Assembly (NCBI GenBank): GCA_949130495.1
Contig: OX422214.1
Span: 5,998,046-6,062,045, forward strand
Origin: Sambucus nigra
Taxonomy: Eukaryota > Streptophyta > Magnoliopsida > Dipsacales > Adoxaceae
Length of the DNA: 64,000 nt
Direction of reading: 5' to 3'
Shown here: positions 11,819 through 24,801 of the stretch, piece after piece
How positions within the stretch are numbered: the first letter of the stretch is position 1
How the letters are laid out: every line of letters starts with the position of its first letter
Notes under the pieces: generated by a model
Database searches by the model: none
Told to the model about the DNA's origin: nothing
Seen by the model: the letters and a program-made list of their open reading frames with translations, nothing else
Translations under genes and position numbers: made by a program

Positions 11819-13494
11819 TAGCGTAAGATTGGTAGTAAGGAGAAGTGTGGCCCTTCATTCATGAATTGGATACCTCTATCGATATGGGAGTACATAGTTA
11901 TAACAAAAGTTACAAGGAGTAAATTATGTTGTAAGGCCATTAGAGTAAGTTGTTAGTAAATTACGATATAAGTATTAATAATGTTGGTTTTGTCACGGCA
12001 TGTTGAAGGACGCATTGAGGATAAGGAGGAATTAGGATTTCTAATTCAGAAGCGATTGAGAACGCCCAAGTGGTATAGCACCGTTGTATTTACAGTGACA
12101 ATAAAGAGTTTGGGATTTGTATGAAGCGTAAAGTGTAAATCAAAGGAAGAGAAAACATGGACAGGTGAGATTATTACTTATGAGGTTAAACGTCATAAGA
12201 AAAGGTGTAAGTGAATATCATGTGTAGTCAGTGTAGCACGTTCAAATTTGAAGAAAAGACAGTAGCAAGCCATTTAATAAAGGGATATCTCTTGAAAAGG
12301 CGAATAAATTATTATGAGAAATTTGGAGTAGAGTTCCGATCAATCGAGTGTTGAGGGTGACTCAAGAGTAAATAGAATGAGGATGTCAATCAGGTATAAA
12401 GTCCAGATATGCACAAAGTAGTAAAAAGGGTAAAGGTCCAAACTTTTGGCATTCGTCGGGAGAATAAGATCATTAAGTATCTTATAACGGGGAAATTTTA
12501 CGTCAATATCGGCATTGAAAGAGGGATATTAAGTAGTAGACCAGTTGGGGTTAGATGACCCACCAAATAATTTTGTATCAAGACGACGATTCCAAGAATG
12601 GGAGGGTCAAGTGAAAATTTCTTGAGAGGTAGCCAACTTATTGATAACTAATGAAGTTCCTTCGATTATGTGGTACATGTTGTCCAGAAGGAGAGAAATG
12701 GTTATATACTTGGGGTGATTTACACTATTAGATAGTGAACACGCCGATACGTGGTTCGACGTAGTACTATTTAGAACTGGGATGAAATCCCCGATATCCA
12801 CATTCAAGTGGGGTGACAATAAGTAGTGAGAAATAACGATTCAAACTGAGGGTTGTATCACCTATAACCCGAGGTGCAGGAACAATGTGACTAACGATTG
12901 ATGGATTGTATGAAAGAAATTTTGGATACATTGCGATATTTTCAATTCCAAATCGGGTATAACTAGTAAGGTATATTGTAGTCATGAGGAGCAGATATTA
13001 CCTAATGGTAGCGTTGGGGGAAAAGCATCCGTATATATTTATGGTGGATAAGGTACTTATAAAGGTTTGTGTAACACCAACAGGCTGAAGTGGTTTTCCC
13101 TTGTGTAAAAATCACAACGTCGGGATATTTCAAGGAATAGACAAGTGTAGTCAGATTTGTTATTAATTCAACCCAGGATGGGAGTTTGGTGTTTTGATAA
13201 ACACGGGAGTTAGTAGTGAAGTGCGGACTCACAATACTGATAAAAATAATGCGGCTAATGATGTATAGGCTATTTTTATTCAAATGTTGTTTAATAAGAG
13301 CACAACGTGAGGTGTTATCGAAGATTATTCTGATAGGGTATCAAGTATGTTAAACAAACTCATTGTGAAGCGAGGGTTTTAGTAATTTGGACTTTTCTTT
13401 ATAATTGTTTAGAATACTGGAGGATGCCTATTTTTCCAGGTGTGCCTTACTTTTCCGAATTCCGGGACGAAATTCTGTTATTAGGGGGGAAGTA

Positions 13495-16437
13495 TGTAAT
13501 ACCCCGTATTTTCTGTGATATTTATTTTTAGGATTAATTGAATTAAATGTGTAGTAATTAAAAATTAATCTGGATAAAATATTAAAGAGATGTGAGATAG
13601 TGTTTGATTATAATGTGTATATGGCAATATATGAATATTGGAACTATTGAAATTGTCGCGAGATTGAAATACGGCAATTTGAGAAATTTTGTTGGGATGC
13701 GCGTGACAGTCGCGTCAGGAATATAATTATTTGAATTAAAAAGTGAATTTTATTTTTATCACCCGTATGGTCATTTTGAGTGCGCCAACGCGTTCGGAAG
13801 GGTCGAAATAGTCAGAAAACACTAGCCGGGGTTTTAAGTTTGGATCCCGGGGCATTTTTGGGCCATACCGGTAACTTATAGGGGCATTTTGGTAATTTCG
13901 GAAATTGGGTAATTAAAACCCACGAAAATTAGAGTTAGAAATCTGACTTAGTCTTAACCCACTAAGCCATTACCAACCCCAATTAAAATAGTGGGCTACG
14001 GGAGAGGTTTAGAAACCCTTAACTTGGCAAAAACCAACTCCACCTCCATTAGCACCTTGAGAAGAACTTGTAGATAGGGAGAGAAGGAGAAGAATTCTGC
14101 AGAAAGAGAGAGAAAGGAATTCAACCACCTTCAATCTACAACAAATCTGAAGAACAATTAAGGCAAGTGGTTTAATTACAATTGATTAAATGCTATGCTT
14201 TTCCATGTTTAGGAAAATTATCAAATTATCTTGGAAGATTGATTAGACCCATGAATTTGAGGATTTAATACTATGAACTATGTTAGGGACTGCATGTAGT
14301 AACATTCTGGATGAATTATGAATTCAAAATTATGACCCTCGATGATCAAAAAACGGATTTAAGAAGAGGTTTATTGATGTTCTTGAAAGAAGTAGAAAGT
14401 AGGGTACTTGATGAAGATTTGATCCAAATATAGCCTTTGGTTGATGAATTATTTGTTTTAAAACGTTAATAATGTTGTAGGATGGTTGTATGATAATACT
14501 ATAATGTTATATTAGAGTTTCATGCATTAAAAGTATGTTTTGGGATGATTTGAAAACTGCAAAACAAAGAAGTCCGTAGCCATACCTGGTGTGTTCGATC
14601 GATCGATGCTCATAAGTCGATCGATCGACCACCATCGATCGATCGAAGGTAAAGGTCGATCGATCGACCTTCCCAGAATGAGTAAAGTTTTCCCTATTTT
14701 AAATTTTAATGGTGGTAACCCTTGGGAAATATTATTGAAAGACCTTATGAATACCCTTAAACTTAAGGAAGACCAGTAGGCATGATTAGGAAATTTGGAC
14801 CTTAATTAGAATTCAATTTGAGGAATTATTCTAATTTCATGATATTCGATAAGTGAGATATAATGTGTGTTAAAAGTGTAATTTGAATAAATTGATGAAA
14901 TGAGGTATGGGACAGAAGTGAGGACCTTAGGAATAAAGATATTATATGTGGGAATAATAGGAACTTAATAGTCTATTTGAGATAGATTTTAAGTATAAGA
15001 AACTAGGACGTGAGACGTGTCGACGGTTTAGAATTTTATATTATCGGGTGACTTAAAATATATAAAATTTGGAATAATGGTATAAAGATGTAGAGTATAC
15101 CTTTATTAATATTGTGATATCTAAGATGTGTGAATGCTTAGCATATAATTTTATGTGTATGACATACCTACCATACTTGCTATCACGGGAGGTTTACGTT
15201 CGCTTAGGGCCTTCTAATCCTTGTGTTGCCTGGATTTAGATTGGTTACCTCGATGAACATAGGTCAGAGAAGGACTTATTGGGATGTTAATAAGTTTGTT
15301 GATCGTGGGAGCGTAGGTATGTGCGTGACCCATGTGATGTGATTGTGTTCGCCTCCATTGTTTGTGATGTTGTTATCTGAGAACGATTCCTGAGAGATTC
15401 GAAATGCGTGATCCTCATGTACGTGATGTACCGGGATGGATATCAGAGTATGTGTGCACCGCAACTTAGCCTTTGGGTGCTTGTATTGTATATTTATGAT
15501 GTGAATAATATACGGTTAAAGGAAAAAGGAATTTGTTATGTTTAATTGTGTGTACGGTTATTCTAACTTTATGAAAAGATAAAAAGGGGACTTATATCAA
15601 TAAATGACTTTGTTATAATTGAGAATTCGAGAATTAAAGTAGAACTCTCTATTTAATTGTTAAGGTTGGAATTAAAATGTGAACCGAGTAGAAGTGTTAG
15701 AAACTCTTTTGAACTAGATAGTTATGAGAAAACACATTAATGGGTACAGGGACGTTAGGAGTGCACACGTAGACGAGAGGTGAGTATTTCATGTGAGAGC
15801 ATGTCCTAACATGTATTTTGCATTTATTGTTTTAAATGTTATTAAAGCACCTGCTGTTTTTAAAATACTCTCCACTTTCGGGCTCTGACCCGTTTGCTTT
15901 CAAATCTATTTTTTGTAAAAACCTTTTAGGTTCCCAGCCACAAGGACACCATGCATAGTATTTCCATTCAGGTGACGAGCTGTAGCTGTTGTGGAAGTTA
16001 CAGGGCTTTGACATTAGACGCCTCTTTTCTAGTCTTGATTCCATATTCAGTTCCATCATTCTAGGGCATGTCGCCCATTTCTATTAGAGACATTTTATAT
16101 TTCAGTTATTCAGACTTTGGTTTGTATTTATTCAGGTTACACTATTTTATTCATTTCAGTTGTGGGATTGTTGGGAGGAGTATTTCCTCCAGACTTATTA
16201 TTAATTGTTGGTTATTCCATTACGACTTTATAGTGTATGGTGATGTTATTTTACATTTCATTTATCGCATGTTAATCAGTTTTAATTTTAAAATTTTCAT
16301 CTTACTTTTTAAATACTAGGTGGTTAGTAATCATTAAATGTTTTTGACAGTGATGCTATTAACTGAACCAACTTGACATTTTGAATTAATTTAATAAAGG
16401 AGTAGCTACCCGGTATTTAATTAGTCGGGGTGTTACA
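13495..16437 (+). repeat. 3' LTR of element A
   Basis: It begins TGTAATACCCCGTATTTT directly after the polypurine tract and ends GTCGGGGTGTTACA before the duplicated CTCAT. It is 2.94 kb long. The palindrome cluster is at 14597-14671. Small differences from the 5' LTR include CATCAG versus CATAAG beside the cluster. Confidence 0.88.
14597..14671. repeat. GATCGATCGATC palindrome cluster, 3' LTR copy
   Basis: This is the copy of 7668-7742 at the same offset within the 3' LTR. Confidence 0.9.
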
Positions 16438-16477
16438 CTCATCTACTGAATTCCTTTTAAGAACATTTTGGAACCCC

Positions 16478-16683
16478 CAACTTGATAATACGATATCAGA
16501 CTTAACCCTATTTTGCAAATAATTAGAAATCACGTCAATTTCATACAAATTGACACATATTTCACACAAATCGGCAATTATAGACACATTGAATGAACAT
16601 AAAAAAATCCACACAAATCAACAATTGTTTTAATGAAATTAATGTGACACCTAATTATTTGCAAAATTTGGTCGGTATCAAAA
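16478..16683. mobile_element. Small MITE, second copy
   Basis: It is a diverged copy of 6254-6512 in the same orientation: CTTGATAATACGATATCAGA at the left, TTTGCAAATAATTAG inside, and GCAAAATTTGGTCGGTATCA at the right. It lies 40 bases beyond the end of element A. Confidence 0.5.
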
Positions 16684-17214
16684 CAATTCCAAACAAAGCA
16701 ACTAACAATTGTTAACAATGGGAGACCTATAAATTCTTGAGAATTAATATTTGATTAACCAATAAAAATATACGTGTGAATATTATCAATAAGGAAATTC
16801 ATATAATTCTACCCAAAACATGAAATTAAATAAATTAAATAGATGGGAGTGGGATAATAACGTAAGCATCCTTAATTAAATCAACCAATGATATTATCTT
16901 ATAATTTTCGACTCTAAATAAACACTAGTCTAACTAATTCAAACCAAATTTAAAATTAAGTCATACAATGATTTAACTTGCAATAAGTTATTTACGGGCT
17001 GTGGGAATAACAGTAATTGGAAACCATGTTTGTGAGTTCTGCCCAAAACTCAAGTTTTTCAAACTAGAACAGATTAATTCAACGGTTGCAGCTTATGGAA
17101 ACTGCCACATATTCATATAATATAGTCATCCTCGTATGGGGTTTGGATTTTAAGTGCATTGAGGGTGTGGATGGGATACATGATAAAAGGGAGAACGTTT
17201 TACAACCATCCATG
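16684..17214. other. Unassigned AT-rich DNA left of the copia-like element
   Basis: I see no feature here. Two overlapping frames on opposite strands begin within it (17079-17331) and are chance ORFs that cross the LTR boundary at 17215. Confidence 0.4.
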
Positions 17215-18904
17215 TGTCTATTGGCCCAAAAATATACCCAAGAGGGGGTCAATTGGGTATATGGAATTAATGGCGATTTTAAGAACTTTCTTAGCTTAAT
17301 TTTAATGATTAATTCCAATATGATAAATTAAACTATAAGCATAAAATTAAATAATAACGATAATAATAATAATATAAGCGGTTACGAGAAAGAGAAGAAT
17401 AAGACTTTGCAAACCGAGATTTTAACATGGTCCGGCCTCTTCCTACGTCCACTCTCGAGACAGTACTTGAGAACTTCACTATCTCTAGTTCACTTATGAC
17501 AGAACCAAAACCTCACAAGGAACACTACCTTGCAACACTGCAACCAACAAGACGCTAAATGCGTACTTGCCCAACCGCTAACAACACAATAAACCAGGTT
17601 CTTTAAATACCTTGACTATCCCCAACAACAACAATACCAGACAAAAAGATACAATGAAGATTTAACCATTCGTCACAACAATGAGATACATAACCAAAAG
17701 TAAAGCAAAGTTTCCTTACAAAAATAATGGAATAATAAGTTTACTTTATCTCTAAAATGGCAAGTAAATAAGTTTCAAAAGTATATAACGCAATTGGGCT
17801 TTCGGATATGACTTGAACACAAATGGGTATTGGGTTTGTAACTTTGCTAAAGAGGGAACGTGGATGGGAATTTAGGTTCAAGTGGGTTCTCTTGAAACTA
17901 TGGATTAAAAGGAGTTTTTTGGTTTGAAAGTCACAAGAGATTTCTCTCGCTAAAATTCAAGGGAGGGGATGACACAAACTAGGGATAATGGAGCTTTTCC
18001 TAAGAGAATGTTGTTGTAGTTTGTGTATTTTGTAATTGAAGAGGAACGCTTTATTTATAAGGGTAGGAAGAGGGTTGGGGAAACCAAATATAGGGAAAAA
18101 AGGTTTGTAGAAAGTTAGGAAACCATGGAATATTAGTATGGAAGTTTGGAGGAGGTTACCAAGGTGAGAATCTACATTTGTCACACTTTTAGTTGACTAA
18201 AAGTTTACTTTTAGTCGACTAAAAATCCATTGGAAATCTTGTTCAAAAGATTAGATGGATCTCTAAAAAGATGATATGGCTAATCTTTTTTTGGACTTTT
18301 AGTCCACTAAAACTCCTAAGTGGTATTGAGCTTATACATATTTAAAGCAAGTTAATTAATTTTGTACATTGGTTCCTAAAGTACAACTTAATATAGTAAA
18401 AGTTGTCTCGATCATCTGGGTATTTCTTTGTCTTTCTTAACACATCAATCAAGGGCTTGTGATGAATTTCTTGCATGATTTGGATAATAGGCGGTGTGTT
18501 GAGATGGAACATCTTCAATTGAATGACTCCCTATTGAATGATTTTTGAAACTTCACATGAGGATACTAGTTGATTTTAGACATGTTGCTTGGTGAAACTA
18601 TTAGTTTGATGTCTGTGTGGTTGTTTGAATACATATGAGGTTACAAGATTCAAGTCAATGTTGTGAACTTCATTGCCTTTAGTACATGTTTATCATTGTC
18701 TTGGTTTTGATGGCTCCATTCTATTGCATGGGATGGTTGCATGGTTTATTAGATGAAGTGTTCTTGGTTGCATATCTCAAAATGTATTGAGCACTTGTTT
18801 TAATCTCAAGTACATTAGAGATAAAATAATGAAGCATGTTCTTTATATAAATTGTGTTGTAATCAAACAAAATCATTTTTGTTTAGATAGATATTTGTTT
18901 CACA
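17215..18904 (-). repeat. LTR 1 of copia-like element
   Basis: On the plus strand it runs TGTCTATTGG to TTTCACA, about 1.69 kb. Next comes ATCTCCCCCTTTTTGATGATG (18905-18925), the complement of the GGGGGAGAT polypurine tract typical of plant Ty1/copia elements of the Sire/Tork kind. So this is the 3' LTR of a minus-strand element. The body matches 22879-27799 over its length, apart from the fold-back insertion there. It carries palindromes of the form TTTTAGTCGACTAAAA at 18188-18310. Confidence 0.72.
18188..18310. repeat. TTTTAGTCGACTAAAA palindrome cluster
   Basis: Three self-complementary or near-self-complementary words with core AGTCGACT (or AGTTGACT, AGTCCACT) lie within about 125 bases of the LTR. 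The second LTR carries the same kind at 27023-27115. Confidence 0.75.
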
Positions 18905-19095
18905 ATCTCCCCCTTTTTGATGATGAAAATACATTTCATATAGTTTTAAAAAATGATTTTACGGTCTCCCGCTTTGTATGAGGCTTGGTTTTAGAAATTA
19001 TTTATTTTGATAATTTTTTCTCCCCCTTAGATGTTGAACCTTTGTATTTCTAAGATATACCATATTGCTCCTCCTTTGTCATTATCAAAAATATT

Positions 19096-19118
19096 GGGGG
19101 GGGGGGGGGGGGGGGGGG
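19096..19118 (+). repeat. Run of 23 G
   Basis: An uninterrupted guanine run lies inside the internal region. The second copy of the region (near 27990) has no such run, so it expanded after the duplication or is an assembly or sequencing artefact. Confidence 0.9.
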
Positions 19119-19799
19119 CGGTGACAATCTTGAATGGGGAATTTTTATCATATATTTTCACGGAGCTTGACAATATTTTTTTCCTTTTCTACACAAGTTG
19201 GTTAGTTCAATGCATGGATAAACTAATGGTTGAACATGGGCACAAAGATGATTTATGTGTTTTAGGTGATATAACCTTCATATAATGTTATACCATGCGG
19301 TATAATATGTTGGAATTCACATGTCAAACGAAGCGGTGAGTAATGTAGCAACATGAAATTTCATTCATTTTAAACAATGAATTTGCATTGAAAAGTTGTA
19401 CATTAACGATTTTTAAGGATACTAGTGATATTTAGTGTTGTGCGAGGCATTAGGTTGATTAAAGTTTAGTACTTGATTTTCTTAGGAATGTTGAAAAAAT
19501 TGGACGTCTTCCACGGGTATGTTAGGATAATAAAAATGATTGGAACGCGAAGAAGATCTTGTGTATCCCAATACATCATGTTTGAGGTTTGAGTTTATTG
19601 TGTTGAACATGATGTCCATTATTGGCATTTTGGAACATTTGGATATTATTTTCTTGTTCGTCTCGATGATGGTCATGAGTGAAGGAGGTGATGATATTTT
19701 CAAGATTGTCGACATGATTTATATGGGGAGATTAATGCGGGCATTAGATTCAGGGACTTCTTCTTGCATCCAATCGGTGAGTGTTGATAATCAGCGAGA

Positions 19800-20780
19800 T
19801 AAATTCTCTACAAGTGAGTGGGTTGCGTTGATCTCCATTTGAGGAATGTTACCACGATGAGCGATGTTTTCCTTTTCTCATTCATCTTCTTGTTCCTCAT
19901 TACCCTCTTATTCATCCTTGGTATCCTCATTGGCATCCGGAAGTTTCCATTCACCATAGTGTTTATTAAAACCCATGAGCTTGAGGACACGTAGTGAAGG
20001 GTAAAGTGTGGGAGTTAGGTTGGTGGAGTTGTGTGCATGGGAAATAGGAACGTTTTTAGCTTTAAAAGGCGTAGTGAGAACCGTACCAAAAGGAAGTCGT
20101 GAAAGACTTTTTATTTTGGTAGTTCACCATGTGATGCATAATATATGCGGGGAAGATAATAAGGATGTTCTCTTACATGCATCAATTCAGTAACACATCG
20201 AGGAAGGAGATGGTTTCCTGACTTCCTCCATAGGGAATGATGTAGTAGGTCAAGAGAATGTGGTTTATTATTGAAGTGATGTTTAGGTCATTGAGAGAGA
20301 TGATAGTTGTTGGTGTTGGCAACATTCTTTCCTGCAAGAAAGTTCCTTGCCGCAATGGGATTGAAGTTGGGGTACTCTGTCTACTTATGGGACCTCTAGT
20401 AATCAAAATAGATGTTAAGAATTTCAAGGATAGTAGATATATATTTTCTTGATTATTTGAGAGGTATGTTAAAAACAAATGAGTAGATGTTCTCATTTAT
20501 CTTGGGTAGGTTGGTGTAGAAGTCATGGACAAAGGTAGGATAAGTGATTGTGGTAGATTCTAGGAAGTTTAAATATCCTTTATTATTGAACATGGTGTAA
20601 ATATGTGGTAGTTCGATTTCAAGTAGTGGAGTGGGAACGATTATCCCAACTGAGATAGCTCTTGAGGAATATTCAGAGGTGAATATATCTTTATTGCTTG
20701 CAGTTTTATGAAAATGTAAGTCAAGATAAAGGACACTCTCATTATCTCTCTCGGATGATGTTCTTGATGAGGAGGCCAAT
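19800..20780 (-). pseudogene. Remnant of plant retroelement ORF (putative plant transposon protein-like)
   Basis: Leftward from 20779 an ORF of 108 codons starts MASSSRTSSERD and includes YPTFVHDFYTNLPKI, which has the look of the YPxLVREFYANL segment found in the putative plant transposon protein family. The reading continues past a stop into other frames: SIINHILLTYYIIPYGGSQE (minus ORF 20182-20496), then HAHNSTNLTP-like and LKLMGFN-like segments near 19900-20050. A diverged second copy is at 28747-29043. The molecular role of this family is unknown. At least two frameshifts and several stops break it. Moderate confidence in the family, high confidence that it is decayed. Confidence 0.5.
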
Positions 20781-21584
20781 AGTATGTTTTAATAGGAATG
20801 GTCTCTGAGTTTAAATGTGGTAGGGTTTTAGTAAGAGTGAATTGGATAATGTGAGGTGGAAGGCCTTATTTTTATAGGGGACATATGTAGGAAGAAATTT
20901 ATTAGGTAAAATGTCATTAAAATGGAGTAATAGTATGGTTTGGAGAGTATATGCAAAGTGGGAAAAACATGGGGCAAAGATGGAAATTTTCGTTGGCTCA
21001 GGTACTGTTTAAAAAGTTTTAGTGGGTTGTTTCACTCGATTGAAACACGCAGAATTTCCTTTTTTTTAATTATTATTTTTTTGTTCTTGTTTGATGTATG
21101 AGCCTTTAGGTGCTAGTTAGGATCTAGGCAATATTGTAATGGTATGTAAGTGTGTGTAAGTGTGTAAGGATGTGTATGTGGGTAAGGGTGTGTAAATGGG
21201 GGGAAGAAGACAAGCATTAGGTATGACAAGTCCATGACTTTAAAATCTTGTGAGATATATTTGTTTTCACATGTATTGACAAATTACAATTTAATGACTT
21301 GATTTTTTTTAATTTGTGAAGGAATTATTTTGAGGGGAGAAATTTTCATCTATTAGCAACTAATAGGAAATTTTAGCGTGTTTGGAACTATGTAATTATA
21401 TCTTCCTAATTGGTTATTAGATTTTTCTGCTTTTAGATTCATGTTTTCAAAATGAATAAAACCATATAAGTGGTGGTAATATCCTTTCGGTTATTTTTAA
21501 GTTTGGTTTTGAATGTGAGATGATTTTCTTCTTGAAAAATTTAATTGGTTATTCATTTGAGTTTGTTTCGATTTGCATGATAAA

Positions 21585-21686
21585 TTGAACTTTTGAATTT
21601 TAGTTGGATGGATATTTCTCTTGTGGGGAACTAAATTGCACTTTTGAATTTTAGTTGGAAGGACATTTCCCTTGTGGGGAACGAAA
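21585..21686. repeat. 51-bp tandem duplication
   Basis: Two adjacent copies of a 51-base unit read TTGAACTTTTGAATTTTAG and TTGCACTTTTGAATTTTAG at their starts, and CTTGTGGGGAAC near their ends. Confidence 0.8.
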
Positions 21687-22196
21687 TGGTTTTTAATTTG
21701 ACAGTTTATAGAGGTATGATTTCCTCTTTTGCATGTAATACAAAAGATAATATTTTATTTAATGGTTTATTTGGGGTTGGTCTTGAACGGTAGTTAGTTT
21801 GACAAAAAAATAGTTCCATAAAAATTATTTCTTTCTGTTGACTTGATCAATTATTTCCTTCAAGATTTTTACCTTTGGTTTTTGAATAAGAGTCTTTTGT
21901 TCAGATTGTTTTCTTATTAAATTCAATACTTCTAAAGAGTGGATGTAGTGGGGTTTTACTTAATTTTCTAAACGAATTTCTCAACATGTCAATCTATTTT
22001 CTTGACTGGTTATTTTCATTTTCAAGACACGATGTTTATTCACTTTTGTTCCTAGAGTTTATTAGGTTTTGAATTTGGTTGTTTTGTCGGATTAGAGCGT
22101 TGTTTTATATCTTCGCATTTTCAAATTTAAGGTACAAATCCTTGTTTTCATTTTCTATTTTAACATGAGGGTCAATGAGTTTTTTGCAGCTTTTTA

Positions 22197-22718
22197 CTAG
22201 TGTTTTAAATAGATGGTCTTGTTGATCGTAGGCGCTAATAATTTCTTTAGATAGTGTTTTACCTCATCATTGTCCGATATATATGTAGAATGTTCCTGTT
22301 GTTCTTTAGAAGATGATGTTGGGCAACATTCAATAATCACTTTGTCTTTTGAATAATGATTTTCTTCTTCGGAAGAGGATCTTGGTGATTCCTCCATAAT
22401 TTTCCTTTATATTGAATTATCATATGTCTTCATAGTCGACGAATTATTTGAGTGTGGGGATTTTATAAAGACATATTCTTTGTTATTTGAGGTGGTTTCT
22501 TTCGAGTAGTCTCCATAAATAATAGTCCAAATTTCACTGGCTTCGTTGCAATGAGCTACTTTTCTCGCAACAACATTTTCTATAGAGAAGTGAAAAATTA
22601 TCATTATTTCAGAATTTAATTCATTTCTCTTTTTCGTACTTAGTCTATCGAAAACAGGTAATTTATTATCGTCAATTATTTTCCAAGAAAGGTAATCAAG
22701 AGACTGAATCATGTACAT
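22197..22718 (-). pseudogene. Ty1/copia-type gag remnant
   Basis: Two frames read leftward. 22407-22718 contains MIQSLDYLSWKIIDD, ENVVARKVAHCNEASEIWTI and YGDYSKET, which matches the layout of copia gag capsid domains (a W near the start, a later CxxAxxxW helix). 22197-22397 starts MEESPRSSSEEENHYSKD, an acidic Ser/Glu stretch that usually follows the capsid in such elements. No CCHC zinc knuckle is seen. The position, 150 bases inside the primer site, is right for gag. The frames are separated by a stop and are not a working gene. Confidence 0.65.
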
Positions 22719-22864
22719 TGTTTTAGATTTCCATAGTTTAAAATATTCTCATAGAAACTTGGGAATGTAATTTCTTTTCAATAATATTTAGGAGAGGCTT
22801 GTCATTTTAATTTTTGATCTTTACACTCAAATGATACTTTTCAAAATATGTATCTATGAGCAAG

Positions 22865-22876
22865 GCTCTGATACCA
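22865..22876 (-). other. Primer-binding site of the copia-like element
   Basis: GCTCTGATACCA on the plus strand is the exact complement of TGGTATCAGAGC. It lies two bases inside the LTR that starts at 22879 and fixes the element as minus-strand. Confidence 0.85.
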
Positions 22877-22994
22877 TTTGTTAGTTCGAAAATATGCTCG
22901 GGGGGAGGGGTGAATTAGGTGTATGGGATTAATGGCGATTATAAAAACTTTCTTAACTTAATTGTAATGACTAATTCAAATATGATAAATTAAA

Positions 22995-23742
22995 GGGGTA
23001 ATTATATCTAGGTCCCATTTATCGGGTCAACAAGCTTATAAGTCCTATTGACTTTTTAATAATCCCATAGGTCCTATTCCAACTTTTTAGGAAATTTTTT
23101 CACAATTTTACCCTTTTAATACCAACCATCCGTAACTTCCTTGAGGAAGTTAGATAAGTGGTTGGACTTTTTTTTTAATCTTTAAATGATCATAACTTTT
23201 GATTCACAAATCCGTTTTTCGCAAAATTACTATTTTTGAAATCTTCTCGACGCGATCTATCAAACAAGATCCATGAAGACTATAAAATTCCAAAGAAAAA
23301 AATTTACACAAACAGTAAACTTTACTGTATGCATTAGAATATGAAATAGTTTTATATATGTGACATTTTCACAAACAGACAGTAACATTTACTGTGCTAA
23401 TACTTATATATATATATATATATATATACGGTGGATCCAAACCCTTTATTTCAAAATTACCTTATATTTAAAGGTTAGCGCTAGTGGTATCCAATCCTTA
23501 CCGCCATTATTGGAGCTTCAACGACCTTCGTCAGAGCTCCGATTTGGGGTGGGTAAGGGTGGCATGTGGTGCCGCTGGCGCGGACCTTTGAAAATAAGAT
23601 ACTTTTGAATAAATGGGCTTTGGATCAACCGAAGTATCATGGTTTTGAAAATAAGATTGCATAAATGGGATCTGGATCATTTGGAGCGCCAATTTAGGGT
23701 GAATAGGGGTGGCACAGAATTTTAAAAATAGGAGGATATTGG

Positions 23743-23773
<31 letters not shown>

Positions 23774-23945
23774 GTGAAAATGTCATAGATATTAAACTTT
23801 ATTGTATACACCAGAAAATGAAATAGTTTTATATCTGTGATATTTTCACAAATAATAACATTTACTGCGATAATATATTTATGAAATAGTTTTATATATA
23901 TAACATTTTCACAAATAGTAATATTTACAGAGTTAATATTACATA

Positions 23946-23978
<33 letters not shown>

Positions 23979-24755
23979 CACACGGTAGATCCAAACCACT
24001 GTTTTTTTTCTTCAAAATTACCATATTTTTAAATGTTTACGCTAGCGACATTCAATCCTCACTACTACCCACCCCCATTGTCGGAGCTTCAACGACTTTC
24101 ATCAGAGCTATGATTTGGGTTGGTAGTAGTGGCATAGGGTGCCGCTAGTGCAGACCTCTGAAATTAAGAGAATATTAGATAAATGGGGTTTGGATCCACC
24201 GGAGCTCCAATTTGGGGTAAGTAGGGGTGACATTGAGTTAGGTTTATATCTATAACATTTTCACAAGAATTAACATTTACTGTGTTCATATAACACAGTA
24301 TATATATATATATATATATATATCCAAACCTCTTTTTTCTGATATTATCTTATTTTTAACGGTCCGCGCCAGCGGCATCCAATCCCCACCCCCTTTATCG
24401 GAGCTCCAACAACCTTCATCAGAGCTATGATTTGAGGTGGCATGGGATGCCGATGTAAAATTTTCACAAACAGTAACATTTATTATTTGTGAAAATATTA
24501 CAGATATTAACCTAATCCAATGCTACCCCTACCCACCTCAAACTGGAGCGTCGGTGTATCAAAACCCCATTTATCCAATATTTTCTTATTTCCTAAGGTC
24601 CACGCCAGCGGCACTCCATGTCACCCCAAATCAGAACTCTGATGAAGGTTGTTGGAGCTCCGACAATTGGGGTTGGTGGTGGTCGGGATTAGATACCGCT
24701 AGCATGGGCCGTTAAAAATAAGATAATATCAGAAAAAAAGAGATTTGGATCCACC

Positions 24756-24801
<46 letters not shown>

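Larger units (their letters stand above)
9509..13494 (+). other. Non-coding internal region of element A
   Basis: The 4-kb region between the LTRs has stops in all frames every few dozen codons. Frames such as 10063-10260 or 13002-13283 carry no family signature. One conserved structured motif lies at 11758-11818. The region ends in a polypurine tract (AGGGGGGAAG, 13483-13492) that would prime plus-strand synthesis just before the 3' LTR. Confidence 0.75.
6567..16437 (+). mobile_element. Element A: complete non-coding LARD-like LTR retrotransposon
   Basis: This is a full element: 5' LTR (6567-9508), primer site, internal region (9509-13494), polypurine tract, 3' LTR (13495-16437). A perfect 5-bp duplication CTCAT flanks it at 6562-6566 and 16438-16442. 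The LTRs are 2.94 kb each and nearly the same length. The 4-kb internal region has no ORF above about 95 codons and no recognisable gag, protease, RT or integrase residues. Very long LTRs with an empty interior fit the large retrotransposon derivative class, which depends on proteins made by other elements. The orientation comes from the primer site and the polypurine tract. Confidence 0.9.
18905..22878 (-). mobile_element. Internal region of minus-strand copia-like element
   Basis: About 4 kb between two LTRs, with the polypurine complement at its left and the tRNA-Met primer-site complement GCTCTGATACCA at its right (22865-22876). This places the 5' end on the right. It contains a gag remnant near the primer site (22197-22718) and a second protein remnant (about 19800-20780). 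Protease, integrase, RT and RNase H were not recognised, so the element is non-autonomous or heavily deleted. A 23-base G run (19096-19118) and a 51-bp tandem duplication (21585-21686) lie inside. Confidence 0.65.

Noticed and set aside
17079..17331. Overlapping ORFs on both strands of about 80 codons
   Set aside because: They cross the LTR start at 17215 and show no motif or conservation in the second LTR copy.
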